Of a stretch of 64,000 bases of DNA, positions 8,041 through 16,147 are shown piece by piece. A program made the translations under genes and the position numbers. The first letter of the stretch is position 1; each line of letters starts with the position of its first letter. Below the pieces are notes generated by a model. The model was not told the DNA's origin. It saw only the letters and a list, made by a program, of their open reading frames with translations, and did no database searches. This DNA is from Pseudomonas sp. Irchel s3h14 (GTDB lineage Bacteria > Pseudomonadota > Gammaproteobacteria > Pseudomonadales > Pseudomonadaceae), in contig NZ_FYDJ01000020.1 of NCBI RefSeq assembly GCF_900187425.1, positions 1-64,000 of the forward strand. Reading direction: 5' to 3'.

Positions 8041-8655
8041 TCAGCTAAAGCTTTCGAGCAACAACGGATACAGCGAAGCCACCAGCAGCAAGGCCATGCC
8101 CCAGTTGAACAGCCGCAACCAGCGGCGATCCTTCAGCACGTTGCGCAACAACGTGCCACAGCCTGCCCAGACACTGACGCTCGGCAGGTTGATCAAGGCG
8201 AACACGGCTGCAATCACGATCACGTTGGTGAAATAACCCTGCATCGGCGTGTAGGTGCTGATGGCACCGATGGCCATGATCCAGGCCTTGGGATTGACCC
8301 ACTGGAACGCTGCTGCGCCCAAATAGCTGATCGGCTTGCTCTCGCCCTTTTCACTCTCGGAAACCGGTCCCGAATGGGCTATTTTCCACGCCAGATACAA
8401 CAAATACGCCGCGCCGACGTAACGCAGCACGCTGTAGAGCAAAGGATAGGTTTGAAACACTGCGCCCAAGCCTAAACCTACCGCCACCACGAGCACGAAG
8501 AAGCCGCAGGTGATGCCAAGCATGTGGGGAATGGTGCGGTTAAAGCCGAAGTTCACGCCCGATGCCAGCAGCATTGTGTTGTTGGGTCCGGGAGTTATCG
8601 AGGTGACAAGCGCAAACAGGGCAAAGCCCAGCAGCAAATCGAGCGAGAGCGTCAT
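8041..8655 (-). CDS. LysE/RhtB-family amino-acid exporter
   Basis: 204 residues, the usual LysE length, with about six hydrophobic segments. The N-terminal signature TSITPGPNNTMLLASG and the central NPKAWIMAIGA are family hallmarks. Proteins of this family export amino acids or related metabolites across the inner membrane; the substrate cannot be read from sequence. It appears monocistronic, with no regulator gene beside it. Confidence 0.88.
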   Translation of the reverse strand: MTLSLDLLLGFALFALVTSITPGPNNTMLLASGVNFGFNRTIPHMLGITCGFFVLVVAVGLGLGAVFQTYPLLYSVLRYVGAAYLLYLAWKIAHSGPVSESEKGESKPISYLGAAAFQWVNPKAWIMAIGAISTYTPMQGYFTNVIVIAAVFALINLPSVSVWAGCGTLLRNVLKDRRWLRLFNWGMALLLVASLYPLLLESFS

Positions 8656-8756
8656 GGGTTGTAGTCCATTGGGGTCAGTCAGGTGTTGACCCTATCGCAC
8701 GCTTTGAGGGAAACCCATGGACAGTTACGTGAAACTTCGAGCGGTACAGTTTTCGA

Positions 8757-9026
8757 TCAGCTAGGACGACCGTGCAGCTGTACAGCACGTTCGGCGTTCA
8801 TCTCGCCTTGTTTGTCGAAGCTGAACGACTTTTGCGGTTGGCCGAGCAATTCGGCTTTTTTCGCGTGGTATTCGTCGAAGGACAGACCGCGACGATTCAA
8901 CGCCTCAAGTGCCAATTCTCTGGTTTCTTCCGCGGTGTACGGCCGTAATTCCGGGGAAGCATGGCTGGCGCATCCGGCGAGCACCGAGACTGCAAGCAGC
9001 AAGAAAGTAGCGATTAGAGGTTTCAT
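8757..9026 (-). CDS. Small putative lipoprotein
   Basis: 89 residues starting MKPLIATFLLLAVSVLAGC, with lipobox LAGC and lipidated Cys19. The mature part is about 70 residues, hydrophilic and probably helical (YTAEETRELALEALNRRGLS). An extra in-frame start 33 bases upstream would put charged residues before the signal peptide and is rejected. The function is unknown. It lies before, and divergent from, the sulfonate operon control region. Confidence 0.75.
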   Translation of the reverse strand: MKPLIATFLLLAVSVLAGCASHASPELRPYTAEETRELALEALNRRGLSFDEYHAKKAELLGQPQKSFSFDKQGEMNAERAVQLHGRPS

Positions 9027-9230
9027 GGTGAGCGTCCTGGTGTATCTGGGTTCGGGCAATGAACACAGGCTACGCCGGGCATCCGATCAGCAGAAATCAA
9101 CGCTCTCGATAGTGGCTATCGACTTTGCTTAATGCCGCTCAGGTAGAACGCCTTATATCTCCAAACGATCTATAAATATTAATTTAAGGTCTTTTGAGGA
9201 ATAACACCGAGCCTTTATAACAACTGTCAT

Positions 9231-9275
9231 CGCTTCACGCACTGTTGCCCAAGCAACTGTTTGCCAGGCAACAGT
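9231..9275. promoter_or_regulatory. Putative enhancer (UAS) for a sigma54 activator upstream of msuE
   Basis: A cluster of inverted repeats built from CTGTT and GGCAAC units: ACTGTTGCC (9241-9249) faces GGCAACAGT (9267-9275), with another half site CAACTGT at 9231. It lies about 85-130 bp upstream of the -24/-12 promoter, the normal distance for an enhancer. SfnR, encoded at the end of this operon, is the obvious candidate ligand; this is inference. Confidence 0.5.
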
Positions 9276-9357
9276 CATTCAACAAACAGCTCTGCCATTC
9301 GAACAGCGTCTACCGGCCAACGCGGTGAAAGCCCTGTAAATAGGGGCTCCGAGGGAC

Positions 9358-9373
9358 TGGTACAGCTTTTGCT
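9358..9373 (+). promoter_or_regulatory. Sigma54 (-24/-12) promoter of msuEDC-sfnR
   Basis: TGGTACAGCTTTTGCT matches the RpoN consensus TGGCAC-N5-TTGCW with GG and GC exactly ten bases apart. It lies 55 bases before the msuE ATG. An RpoN-dependent activator gene (sfnR) closes the same operon. Confidence 0.75.
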
Positions 9374-9428
9374 CTCTGTCAGTGACTACTCACTGCTCCC
9401 TGAGCAACTGTTTAAAAAGGAACTGATC

Positions 9429-9992
9429 ATGTCGCGTCCATTGAAAGTCGTTGCCCTCTCCGGCGGTACCTGGCGTCCGTCCCGCACGTTGGTGCTGACC
9501 CAGGCGCTGTTGGCGCAACTGGCTGAGCAATTGCCGATTGAAAGCAGGCTGATTGAACTGGGTGACATCGCCCGACCATTGGGCGCCGCGCTGTCCCGTC
9601 AGGAATTGAGCGCCGAGATCGAAGCCGAGCTGCAAGCGATCGAGAACGCTGACCTGCTGATCGTCGCCGCGCCGGTTTATCGCGGTTCCTATCCTGGATT
9701 GCTCAAGCATCTGTTCGACCTGATCGACCTCAATGCATTGATCGACACACCGGTATTACTGGCCGCCACCGGTGGCAGCGAACGTCACGCACTGGTCCTT
9801 GATCACCAGTTGCGGCCGCTGTTCAGTTTCTTCCAAGCATTGACCTTGCCGATTGGCGTCTATGCCACTGAAGCCGATTTCTCCAATTACCAAATAACCA
9901 GTGAGCCCTTGAAGGCCCGCATACGCCTTGCTGCAGAACGCGCCGCGCCGTTGTTTGGCGTGCACCCCAAAAATCTGCTGAAAATCGCTTAA
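9429..9992 (+). CDS. msuE: NADH-dependent FMN reductase of sulfonate metabolism (MsuE)
   Basis: 187 residues with a flavodoxin-like FMN-binding fold: LSGGTWRPSRTLVL at the phosphate loop and APVYRGSYPGLLKHLFD, typical of SsuE/MsuE reductases. It supplies FMNH2 to the two downstream monooxygenases. The ATG at 9429 starts MSRPLKVVALSGG; the frame extends upstream over the promoter but that part is not coding. First gene of a four-gene unit with a sigma54 promoter; msuD follows after 10 bp. Confidence 0.88.
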   Translation: MSRPLKVVALSGGTWRPSRTLVLTQALLAQLAEQLPIESRLIELGDIARPLGAALSRQELSAEIEAELQAIENADLLIVAAPVYRGSYPGLLKHLFDLIDLNALIDTPVLLAATGGSERHALVLDHQLRPLFSFFQALTLPIGVYATEADFSNYQITSEPLKARIRLAAERAAPLFGVHPKNLLKIA

Positions 9993-10002
9993 GGATTTCT
10001 TC

Positions 10003-11148
10003 ATGGATGTTTTCTGGTTTCTGCCGACTCACGGCGACGGCCATTACCTGGGCACCACTCAGGGCGCACGCCCGGTGACACTCAACTACCTGAAACAAGT
10101 GGCCCAGGCGGCCGACAGCCTCGGCTACCACGGTGTACTGATTCCCACCGGGCGCTCCTGCGAGGATTCGTGGGTGATTGCTTCGGCGCTGGTGCCGCTG
10201 ACCGAACGCCTGCGTTACCTGGTGGCGATTCGGCCGGGGATCATCTCGCCGACGGTCTCGGCGCGCATGGCCGCGACACTGGATCGACTGTCCAATGGCC
10301 GCTTGCTGATCAATGTGGTCACGGGCGGTGATCCGGATGAAAACCGTGGCGACGGCATCTTCCTCGATCACAGCGAACGCTACGAAGTGACCGACGAATT
10401 CCTGAAAATCTGGCGCCGGGTGCTGCAAGGCGAATCGGTGGATTTCGAAGGCAAACACCTGCAAGTGCAGAACGCCAAGGCGCTGTATCCGCCGGTGCAG
10501 AAACCCTATCCGCCGCTGTACTTTGGCGGCTCTTCCGAAGCAGCGCATGAACTGGCAGCCGAACAGGTTGATGTCTACCTGACCTGGGGCGAACCACCGG
10601 CCGCCGTGGCGGAAAAACTGGCCGATGTGCGTGAGCGTGCAGCGCGAAACGGTCGCACGGTGAAGTTCGGGATTCGCTTGCACGTGATCGTCCGCGAAAC
10701 CGCCGAAGAGGCCTGGAAAGCCGCGGATAAACTCATCGAGCACATCAGCGACGAGACCATCGCGGCCGCGCAGAAGTCGTTCTCGCGTTTCGATTCCGAA
10801 GGTCAGCGGCGCATGGCGGCGTTGCATGACGGGCGTCGTGACAACCTGGAAATATCCCCCAACCTCTGGGCCGGTGTCGGTCTGGTGCGTGGCGGCGCCG
10901 GGACGGCGTTGGTGGGCGATCCGCAGCAAGTGGCGGCGCGAATCAAGGAGTACGCGGACCTGGGAATCGAGAGCTTCATCTTCTCTGGCTATCCGCACCT
11001 CGAAGAGGCTTATCGCTTTGCCGAGCTGGTGTTCCCGTTGTTGCCTGAGCCGTACGCCAGCCTGGCCGGGCGTGGGGTCACAAATCTCACCGGGCCGTTT
11101 GGCGAAATGATCGCCAATGATGTGCTCCCGACTAAAGCCAAAGCCTGA
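10003..11148 (+). CDS. msuD: FMNH2-dependent alkanesulfonate/methanesulfonate monooxygenase (MsuD)
   Basis: 381 residues with the bacterial-luciferase (TIM barrel) fold. MDVFWFLPTHGDGHYL, GVLIPTGRSCEDSW, NVVTGGDP and the C-terminal GTALVGDPQQVA are the SsuD/MsuD signatures. It cleaves the C-S bond of short alkanesulfonates with FMNH2 and O2, releasing sulfite for assimilation. Order with msuE, msuC and sfnR supports MsuD over SsuD: no ssuA, ssuC or ssuB transport genes follow. AAGGA precedes the ATG. Confidence 0.87.
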   Translation: MDVFWFLPTHGDGHYLGTTQGARPVTLNYLKQVAQAADSLGYHGVLIPTGRSCEDSWVIASALVPLTERLRYLVAIRPGIISPTVSARMAATLDRLSNGRLLINVVTGGDPDENRGDGIFLDHSERYEVTDEFLKIWRRVLQGESVDFEGKHLQVQNAKALYPPVQKPYPPLYFGGSSEAAHELAAEQVDVYLTWGEPPAAVAEKLADVRERAARNGRTVKFGIRLHVIVRETAEEAWKAADKLIEHISDETIAAAQKSFSRFDSEGQRRMAALHDGRRDNLEISPNLWAGVGLVRGGAGTALVGDPQQVAARIKEYADLGIESFIFSGYPHLEEAYRFAELVFPLLPEPYASLAGRGVTNLTGPFGEMIANDVLPTKAKA

Positions 11149-11160
11149 TCCACGTGCCCT

Positions 11161-11254
11161 TGTAGGAGCAAAGCTTGCTCGCGATGCGGTCACTGCGGTT
11201 TATCCAGTTGGACCGCATCATCGTTCATCGCGGGCAAGCCTTGCTCCTACAGGG
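11161..11254. repeat. REP pair between msuD and msuC
   Basis: Two inverted copies of the Pseudomonas REP unit: TGTAGGAGCAAAGCTTGCTC at 11161 and its counterpart ending TTGCTCCTACA near 11251. They would form a long hairpin in the operon mRNA. Confidence 0.85.
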
Positions 11255-11284
11255 GATTGCGTCGATTTTCATGAGGAACCCCGT

Positions 11285-12472
11285 GTGACTGCCAAACCGC
11301 AAAGCGCCCTGATATCCCCCTTGCAGACCGCCCGTCGATTGGCCGCCGAGTTTGCCCTGACCGCTGTCGAGCGCGATGAACGTGGCGGTACGCCCAAAGC
11401 CGAACGTGATGCCTTGCGCCACAGCGGTCTGCTCGCGTTAAGCATTCCCACCCAGTACGGCGGACACGGCGCCAGCTGGAGTGACACCCTGAGCATCGTG
11501 CGCGAGTTCGCCAAGGTCGACAGTTCGATTGCCCATGTCTTCGGCTTCCATCACCTGATGCTTGCCACCGTGCGCCTGTTCGCCCGGCCCGAGCAGTGGC
11601 AACCATGGTTCGAACAGACCGCGCGCAAAAACTGGTTCTGGGGCAACGCCCTGAACCCGCTGGACACCCGTACCGTGGTAAAAAACCTCGGTGGCTGGCG
11701 TGAGTTTTCCGGCAAGAAAAGCTTCTGCTCCGGCGCCAGCGATTCGGAAATGCTGATCGCCTCGGCGGTGGAGGAAAGCGCTGGCGGCAAGCTGTTGATC
11801 GCCGCGATTCCCAGCGGTCGCAGCGGCATCACCTTGCATAACGACTGGAACAACATGGGCCAGCGCCAGACCGACAGCGGTAGCGCGACGTTCGAACGGG
11901 TACGGGTCGAAGAGTCGGAATTGCTCCTCGATCCGGGTCCGTTGAGTACGCCATTCGCCTGCCTGCGGCCGTTAATTGCCCAGCTGACCTTTACCCACAT
12001 GTTTCTCGGCATCGCCGAAGGTGCCTTCGAAGAAGCGCGGCAATACACCCTCACCGAGACTCGTCCGTGGCACAAATCCAGTGCTCAGGATGTGCGCCAG
12101 GATCCTTATGTACTCGGCCACTACGGCGAATTCTGGGTCGCCCTCGAAAGTGTTCGACTGCTGGTGGAGCGCGCTGCCGGGTTGCTCGACAAGGCCTGGG
12201 CCAAAGGCCCGAACCTCAGCGCCGAAGAACGCGGGCACCTGGCTAACGCCATCGCCACGGCCAAGGTCGCCGCCACCCGCAACGGTCTGGAGCTCTGTAG
12301 CCGGCTGTTCGAAGTGACCGGCGCCCGTTCGACCCATGCCTCGCTGCGACTGGACCGCCACTGGCGCAACCTGCGCACGCAAACCCTGCACGACCCGGTG
12401 GATTACAAACTCCATGAACTCGGTGACTGGGCGCTCAACCAGTCCCTGCCGATTCCGACTTTCTATTCATAG
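11285..12472 (+). CDS. msuC: FMNH2-dependent sulfinate monooxygenase, acyl-CoA dehydrogenase fold (MsuC)
   Basis: 395 residues from a GTG preceded by GAGGA; the frame runs upstream through the REP pair, which is not protein-like. The protein has the acyl-CoA dehydrogenase fold (IPTQYGGHGASWSDTL; C-terminal ARSTHASLRLDRHWRNLRT) but lacks a catalytic Glu context, as in group-D flavin monooxygenases such as MsuC/SfnC/DszC. MsuC of P. fluorescens oxidises methanesulfinate to methanesulfonate, the MsuD substrate. Both would use FMNH2 from MsuE. The exact substrate here is inferred. Confidence 0.8.
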   Translation: MTAKPQSALISPLQTARRLAAEFALTAVERDERGGTPKAERDALRHSGLLALSIPTQYGGHGASWSDTLSIVREFAKVDSSIAHVFGFHHLMLATVRLFARPEQWQPWFEQTARKNWFWGNALNPLDTRTVVKNLGGWREFSGKKSFCSGASDSEMLIASAVEESAGGKLLIAAIPSGRSGITLHNDWNNMGQRQTDSGSATFERVRVEESELLLDPGPLSTPFACLRPLIAQLTFTHMFLGIAEGAFEEARQYTLTETRPWHKSSAQDVRQDPYVLGHYGEFWVALESVRLLVERAAGLLDKAWAKGPNLSAEERGHLANAIATAKVAATRNGLELCSRLFEVTGARSTHASLRLDRHWRNLRTQTLHDPVDYKLHELGDWALNQSLPIPTFYS

Positions 12473-12495
12473 CCTTCTATTCATGGAGCCTGCCC

Positions 12496-13599
12496 ATGCA
12501 ACTGCTGACCTTACCGCCCTCGCCCGCCCTGGCCACCTCGATCCGCGCCACGGCGCAGGTGTTCGAAGACCCTAAATCCCAGGCCTTGCTCGCCCACATT
12601 CAACAAGTCGCTCCGAGTGAAGCCAGCGTGCTGATCATCGGCGAAACCGGCACCGGCAAGGAGCTGGTAGCGCGGCATATCCACAACCTCAGCGCCCGGC
12701 GCAACCGGCCATTCGTGGCGGTGAACTGCGGCGCGTTCTCCGAATCCCTGGTGGAGGCCGAGTTGTTCGGCCATGAAAAAGGTGCCTTCACCGGTGCGTT
12801 GAGCGCCAAGGCCGGATGGTTCGAAGAGGCCGACGGCGGCACGTTGTTCCTCGACGAAATCGGTGATTTGCCGATGGCGATTCAGGTCAAGTTGTTGCGG
12901 GTGTTGCAGGAGCGCGAAGTGGTGCGACTGGGTTCGCGCAAGAGCATTCCCATCAATGTGCGCGTGCTGGCGGCGACCAACGTGCAATTGGAGAAAGCCA
13001 TCAACGCCGGGCATTTCCGCGAGGATTTGTACTACCGCCTCGACGTGGTCAGCCTCGAATTAAGCCCGCTGCGCGACCGCCCCGGCGACATCCTGCCGCT
13101 GACCCGACATTTCGTCGAAGCCTACAGCCAGCGCCTCGGCTACGGCACCATCACCATCAGCAAAGAGGCCGAATTGAAACTGCGTGGCTACAGCTGGCCG
13201 GGCAATATCCGTGAACTGGAAAACGTCATTCACCACACCCTGCTGATCTGCCGAAACGGCGTGATCGAACGCGACGATTTGCGCCTGTCGAACATGCGCA
13301 TCGAGCGTCAGGACGATTACCACAGCACCGTCGACGATTCACCGGAAGCCCTGCTCGATCGGGCCTTTCAAAAGCTCTTCGAAGAACAGGCCGGGGCGCT
13401 GCACGAGAAAGTTGAAGACGCGTTGCTGCGAGCCGCTTATCGATTCAGCCATTACAACCAGGTGCACACCGCCGCCCTGCTGGGGCTGAGCCGCAACGTA
13501 ACCCGCACGCGACTGATCAAGATCGGCGAACTGGCGGTGAACAAGCGCCGGCCCACGGAAAACCTTCAAGGCGAGCGCGTCATGCAGCTGTCGATTTAA
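12496..13599 (+). CDS. sfnR: Sigma54-dependent transcriptional activator (SfnR-like)
   Basis: 367 residues: AAA+ domain from about residue 25 to 265 with Walker A GETGTGKE, the sigma54-contact loop GAFTGA, Walker B GGTLFLDEIG and the GYSWPGNIRELENV segment, then a C-terminal helix-turn-helix (HTAALLGLSRNVTRTRLIKIG). There is no N-terminal receiver or GAF domain, as in SfnR, which activates dimethylsulfone and sulfonate genes under sulfate limitation. It closes the msu operon and probably controls it and the sfnB unit. The stop overlaps the convergent gene by four bases. Confidence 0.87.
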   Translation: MQLLTLPPSPALATSIRATAQVFEDPKSQALLAHIQQVAPSEASVLIIGETGTGKELVARHIHNLSARRNRPFVAVNCGAFSESLVEAELFGHEKGAFTGALSAKAGWFEEADGGTLFLDEIGDLPMAIQVKLLRVLQEREVVRLGSRKSIPINVRVLAATNVQLEKAINAGHFREDLYYRLDVVSLELSPLRDRPGDILPLTRHFVEAYSQRLGYGTITISKEAELKLRGYSWPGNIRELENVIHHTLLICRNGVIERDDLRLSNMRIERQDDYHSTVDDSPEALLDRAFQKLFEEQAGALHEKVEDALLRAAYRFSHYNQVHTAALLGLSRNVTRTRLIKIGELAVNKRRPTENLQGERVMQLSI

Positions 13600-13961
13600 C
13601 TCACCAAATTGCAGTGCAGCGCGTTGTCGTGGCTACGTTCCAGGCTGTGCAGCACCTGGAACGAGCCGAAGGTCACGGTTTTCGCCTGGTGAGCGCGGAT
13701 CAGTTGCCAGAAATCCTGCTCGCCGCTTTCGAAGCTTTGAAACGCGGCCTCTCCCGCCTCGCGTGTTTGCCATTGCAGGTAGTTGAGCACTCGCCTGCCA
13801 TCGTCGCTGGCCTGGATGCTGGCACTCAAAAAACCTGTGAAGTCCTGGGCCAGACGTTCGGTCTGCTTTGACAGCGCCGACACCAGTGCGGACTGTTGAT
13901 GGGGTTCAATCTCGAATTCAATCAATTGGGTGAAGCTGCGATTTTTCTCTGACAGTTGCAT
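13596..13961 (-). CDS. Antibiotic biosynthesis monooxygenase (ABM)-domain protein, SoxR-controlled
   Basis: 121 residues with the ferredoxin-like ABM fold: FTQLIEFEIEPHQQSAL at the start and FLSASIQASDDGRRVLNYLQW in the middle. Such small proteins are cofactor-less quinol monooxygenases or unknown stress proteins. Its promoter carries a SoxR box inside an over-long 19-bp spacer, and soxR is divergent 95 bp away. It is therefore probably induced by redox-cycling compounds; a role in their modification is inferred. Confidence 0.8.
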   Translation of the reverse strand: MQLSEKNRSFTQLIEFEIEPHQQSALVSALSKQTERLAQDFTGFLSASIQASDDGRRVLNYLQWQTREAGEAAFQSFESGEQDFWQLIRAHQAKTVTFGSFQVLHSLERSHDNALHCNLVS

Positions 13962-14011
13962 GAAGAGTCCCCACTGACCTGTAAGCCGGATCTTGCGATC
14001 CGAAGGCTTGC

Positions 14012-14042
14012 AGGGTAAAACCTCGAGTTAAGTTGAGGTCAA
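14012..14042 (-). promoter_or_regulatory. SoxR-type promoter with sox box
   Basis: The reverse strand has TTGACC (14037-14042), a 19-bp spacer and TACCCT (14012-14017). The spacer holds the palindrome CCTCGAGTTAAGTTGAGG (14021-14038), which fits the SoxR box. A 19-bp spacer is diagnostic of MerR-family activated promoters. It drives the ABM gene; SoxR itself is encoded divergently. Confidence 0.85.
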
Positions 14043-14056
14043 GGGGCATTTTTTAA

Positions 14057-14503
14057 ATGATCACCTCGGAAAATCTGCATAAAGAACTCACCGTCGGCCA
14101 AGTGGCTGCGCGCAGTGGCGTCGCGGTCACTGCACTGCACTTTTACGAATCCAAGGGTTTGATCAAAAGTAATCGCAACCAGGGCAACCAGCGGCGTTAT
14201 CCCCGGGAAGTGTTGCGGCGGGTGGCGTTGATCAAAGTGGCTCAACGATTGGGGATTCCGTTGGCGGAGATTGGCGAGGCATTGAAATCGCTACCGGACA
14301 ATCGGGCGCCGACGGCGGCGGACTGGAAGGTGTTGTCGGCACAGTGGAGTCGGGATCTGGATGAGCGGATCAATCAACTGACCTTGCTGCGGGACCGGCT
14401 CAATGGCTGTATTGGCTGTGGGTGTCTGTCGATGGAGGCATGTCCGTTGCGCAACTTTGGCGATGTGCTGGGGGAACGCGGGCCGGGAGCGCAGCTCCTT
14501 TAA
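14057..14503 (+). CDS. soxR: Redox-sensing MerR-family regulator SoxR
   Basis: 148 residues: MerR winged helix (TVGQVAARSGVAVTALHFYESKGL), dimerisation coiled coil and the [2Fe-2S] motif Cys118-x2-Cys121-x-Cys123-x5-Cys129. It responds to oxidation by redox-cycling drugs, superoxide or phenazine-like compounds. No soxS exists in pseudomonads, so it acts directly on targets such as the divergent ABM gene through the box at 14021-14038. Confidence 0.93.
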   Translation: MITSENLHKELTVGQVAARSGVAVTALHFYESKGLIKSNRNQGNQRRYPREVLRRVALIKVAQRLGIPLAEIGEALKSLPDNRAPTAADWKVLSAQWSRDLDERINQLTLLRDRLNGCIGCGCLSMEACPLRNFGDVLGERGPGAQLL

Positions 14504-14504
14504 T

Positions 14505-14615
14505 GATCGTTCCCACGCTCTGCGTGGGAATGCCTCAACGGACGCTCTGCGTTCGGCTTTGGAAGGGACGCAGAGCGTCCCGGGCTGCATTCCCACGCAG
14601 AGCGTGGGAACGATC
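14505..14615. repeat. Type II palindromic repeat (GATCGTTCCCACGC family), copy 1
   Basis: The outer arms are GATCGTTCCCACGCTCTGCG and its reverse complement; an inner pair GGACGCTCTGCG / CGCAGAGCGTCC makes a second hairpin. It begins two bases after the soxR stop. Related copies occur at 24755 and 55321. It may end or stabilise the soxR transcript. Confidence 0.85.
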
Positions 14616-14632
14616 AGTGACGATCGGCGTGG

Positions 14633-15403
14633 TCAAAACCCCGGAGCAATCTGTCCTTTGTAGCGGGTCAAAATGAACTGCCGAACCTCATCCGAATTCA
14701 GCGCCTTGGCCAGTTTCTGCAAGCCTGGATCATTGATGTTGTCCGGCCGCGCGACCAGAAACTCGATGTACAAACTCTTGCCCTTCTCGACGATCAGCGC
14801 GCTGTTGGTATCAATCCCCGCTTCCAGTGCGTAGTTGGCGAAGACAAACGCCAGGTCCACCTGACTCACCGACCGCGCCAGCAATGCACCTTCCAGTTCA
14901 CGGATTTTCAGGTGCTTGGGGTTTTCGATGATGTCGCGTTGAGTGGCCAGGGTGTTGCTCGGGTCCTTGAGCTTGATCAGACCTGCTTCGTGTAGCAGAA
15001 CCAGCGCACGGCCAGTGTTCACCGGGTCATTGGGAATCGACACCGTGGCGCCATCCTTCAGCTCAGCGATGTTTTTGATCCTGGTCGAGTAAGCGCCAAA
15101 CGGTTCGATGTGCACGCCGACCACCGGCACCAGATCGGTATGGCGGGTTTTGTTGAAGTCATCGAGAAATGGCCGGTACTGGTAATAGTTGGCGTCGAGG
15201 TTCTTCAGGGCCAATTGCTGGTTGGGCTGGATAAAGTCAGTGAAGACTTTGATGTCCAGGTCCACGCCTTCCTTGGCCAGGGTTGGTTTGACGAACTCGA
15301 GGATCTCCGCGTGCGGTACCGGGGTGGCGCCGACGATGAGTTTTTCGTTGGCGTGAACGTTGAACGACAGGACGGCAGCCAGAATGGCCAGGGTCTTTTT
15401 CAT
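14633..15403 (-). CDS. metQ: MetQ/NlpA-type periplasmic substrate-binding protein
   Basis: 256 residues. The signal peptide MKKTLAILAAVLSFNVHA has no lipobox cysteine, so it is predicted to be soluble in the periplasm rather than lipidated. VGATPVPHAEILEFV, YYQYRPFLDDFN and the SIPNDPVNTGRAL segment are typical of the D-methionine/NlpA family. The neighbours (metI, sfnB) suggest uptake of a sulfur compound for desulfurisation; methionine itself is not proven. AGGAG precedes the ATG. Confidence 0.85.
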   Translation of the reverse strand: MKKTLAILAAVLSFNVHANEKLIVGATPVPHAEILEFVKPTLAKEGVDLDIKVFTDFIQPNQQLALKNLDANYYQYRPFLDDFNKTRHTDLVPVVGVHIEPFGAYSTRIKNIAELKDGATVSIPNDPVNTGRALVLLHEAGLIKLKDPSNTLATQRDIIENPKHLKIRELEGALLARSVSQVDLAFVFANYALEAGIDTNSALIVEKGKSLYIEFLVARPDNINDPGLQKLAKALNSDEVRQFILTRYKGQIAPGF

Positions 15404-15479
15404 GGTGTGCTCCTAGGCAGATTGAGTGGCCGTCGTGGGGCGGACGTTGGGCCGATTTTTAATGATTGATTCGAACTAT

Positions 15480-16145
15480 TTATCGTCGGCTGTAGCGCGC
15501 AACCAATCGGTCGCCAGTCATTTGCAGGGCCTGGACCAGGATCAGCAGAAGCACCACGGTGACCACCATCACGTCGGTCTGAAAACGCTGATAGCCGTAG
15601 CGGATCGCCAGGTCGCCAAGACCGCCACCACCAATCACCCCGGCCATCGCCGTGTAATCCACCAGCACAATCGCGGTCACCGTGACCGCCGCCAGCAACC
15701 CTCCCCGCGCTTCGGGCAACAAGGTGTGTCGGATGATCTGCCACGTGTTGGCGCCCATGGCCTGAGTCGCTTCCACTACCCCGCGATCGACTTCACGCAA
15801 GGCGGTTTCCACCAGCCGCGCGAAGAACGGCGTGCAACCGACCACCAGCGGCGGGATCGTCCCGGGCACGCCAAGTGAAGTGCCCACCAACAACGTGGTC
15901 AGGGGAATCAGCACGATCAGCAAAATGATGAACGGCAGCGAACGCAGCATGTTCACGATCACCGACAGCACCCGATAAACACCGACCGCTTCATGCAATT
16001 GGCGCTTGCCGGTGAGGAACAGCACCACGCCCAGCGGCAGGCCCAGCAGCACGGTAAAACCGAGGGCGGCAACGAGCATGCTCAGGGTGTCGAGGCAGGC
16101 CTGGGCAATGTCGGCCCAATAGATGTTTTTCAACCACTCGGCCAT
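15480..16145 (-). CDS. metI: MetI-type ABC transporter permease
   Basis: 221 residues with five to six hydrophobic helices and the permease EAA loop (EATQAMGANTWQIIRHTLLPEARGG). The N-terminal LDTLSMLVAALGFTVLLGLPLGV is the MetI start. It is coupled to sfnB (2 bases between stop and ATG) and followed by metQ. No MetN-type ATPase gene is present in the cluster, so the ATP-binding subunit must come from elsewhere. Confidence 0.87.
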   Translation of the reverse strand: MAEWLKNIYWADIAQACLDTLSMLVAALGFTVLLGLPLGVVLFLTGKRQLHEAVGVYRVLSVIVNMLRSLPFIILLIVLIPLTTLLVGTSLGVPGTIPPLVVGCTPFFARLVETALREVDRGVVEATQAMGANTWQIIRHTLLPEARGGLLAAVTVTAIVLVDYTAMAGVIGGGGLGDLAIRYGYQRFQTDVMVVTVVLLLILVQALQMTGDRLVARYSRR

Positions 16146-16147
16146 GG

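Noticed and set aside
9823..11193. A 456-codon reverse frame opposite msuE and msuD.
   Set aside because: Shadow of two well-supported flavin enzymes.
11117..11284. N-terminal extension of msuC over the REP pair.
   Set aside because: The extension is REP-encoded and unlike the family; a GTG with GAGGA at 11285 gives the family start. For fpvD the same argument fails because no internal start was found.
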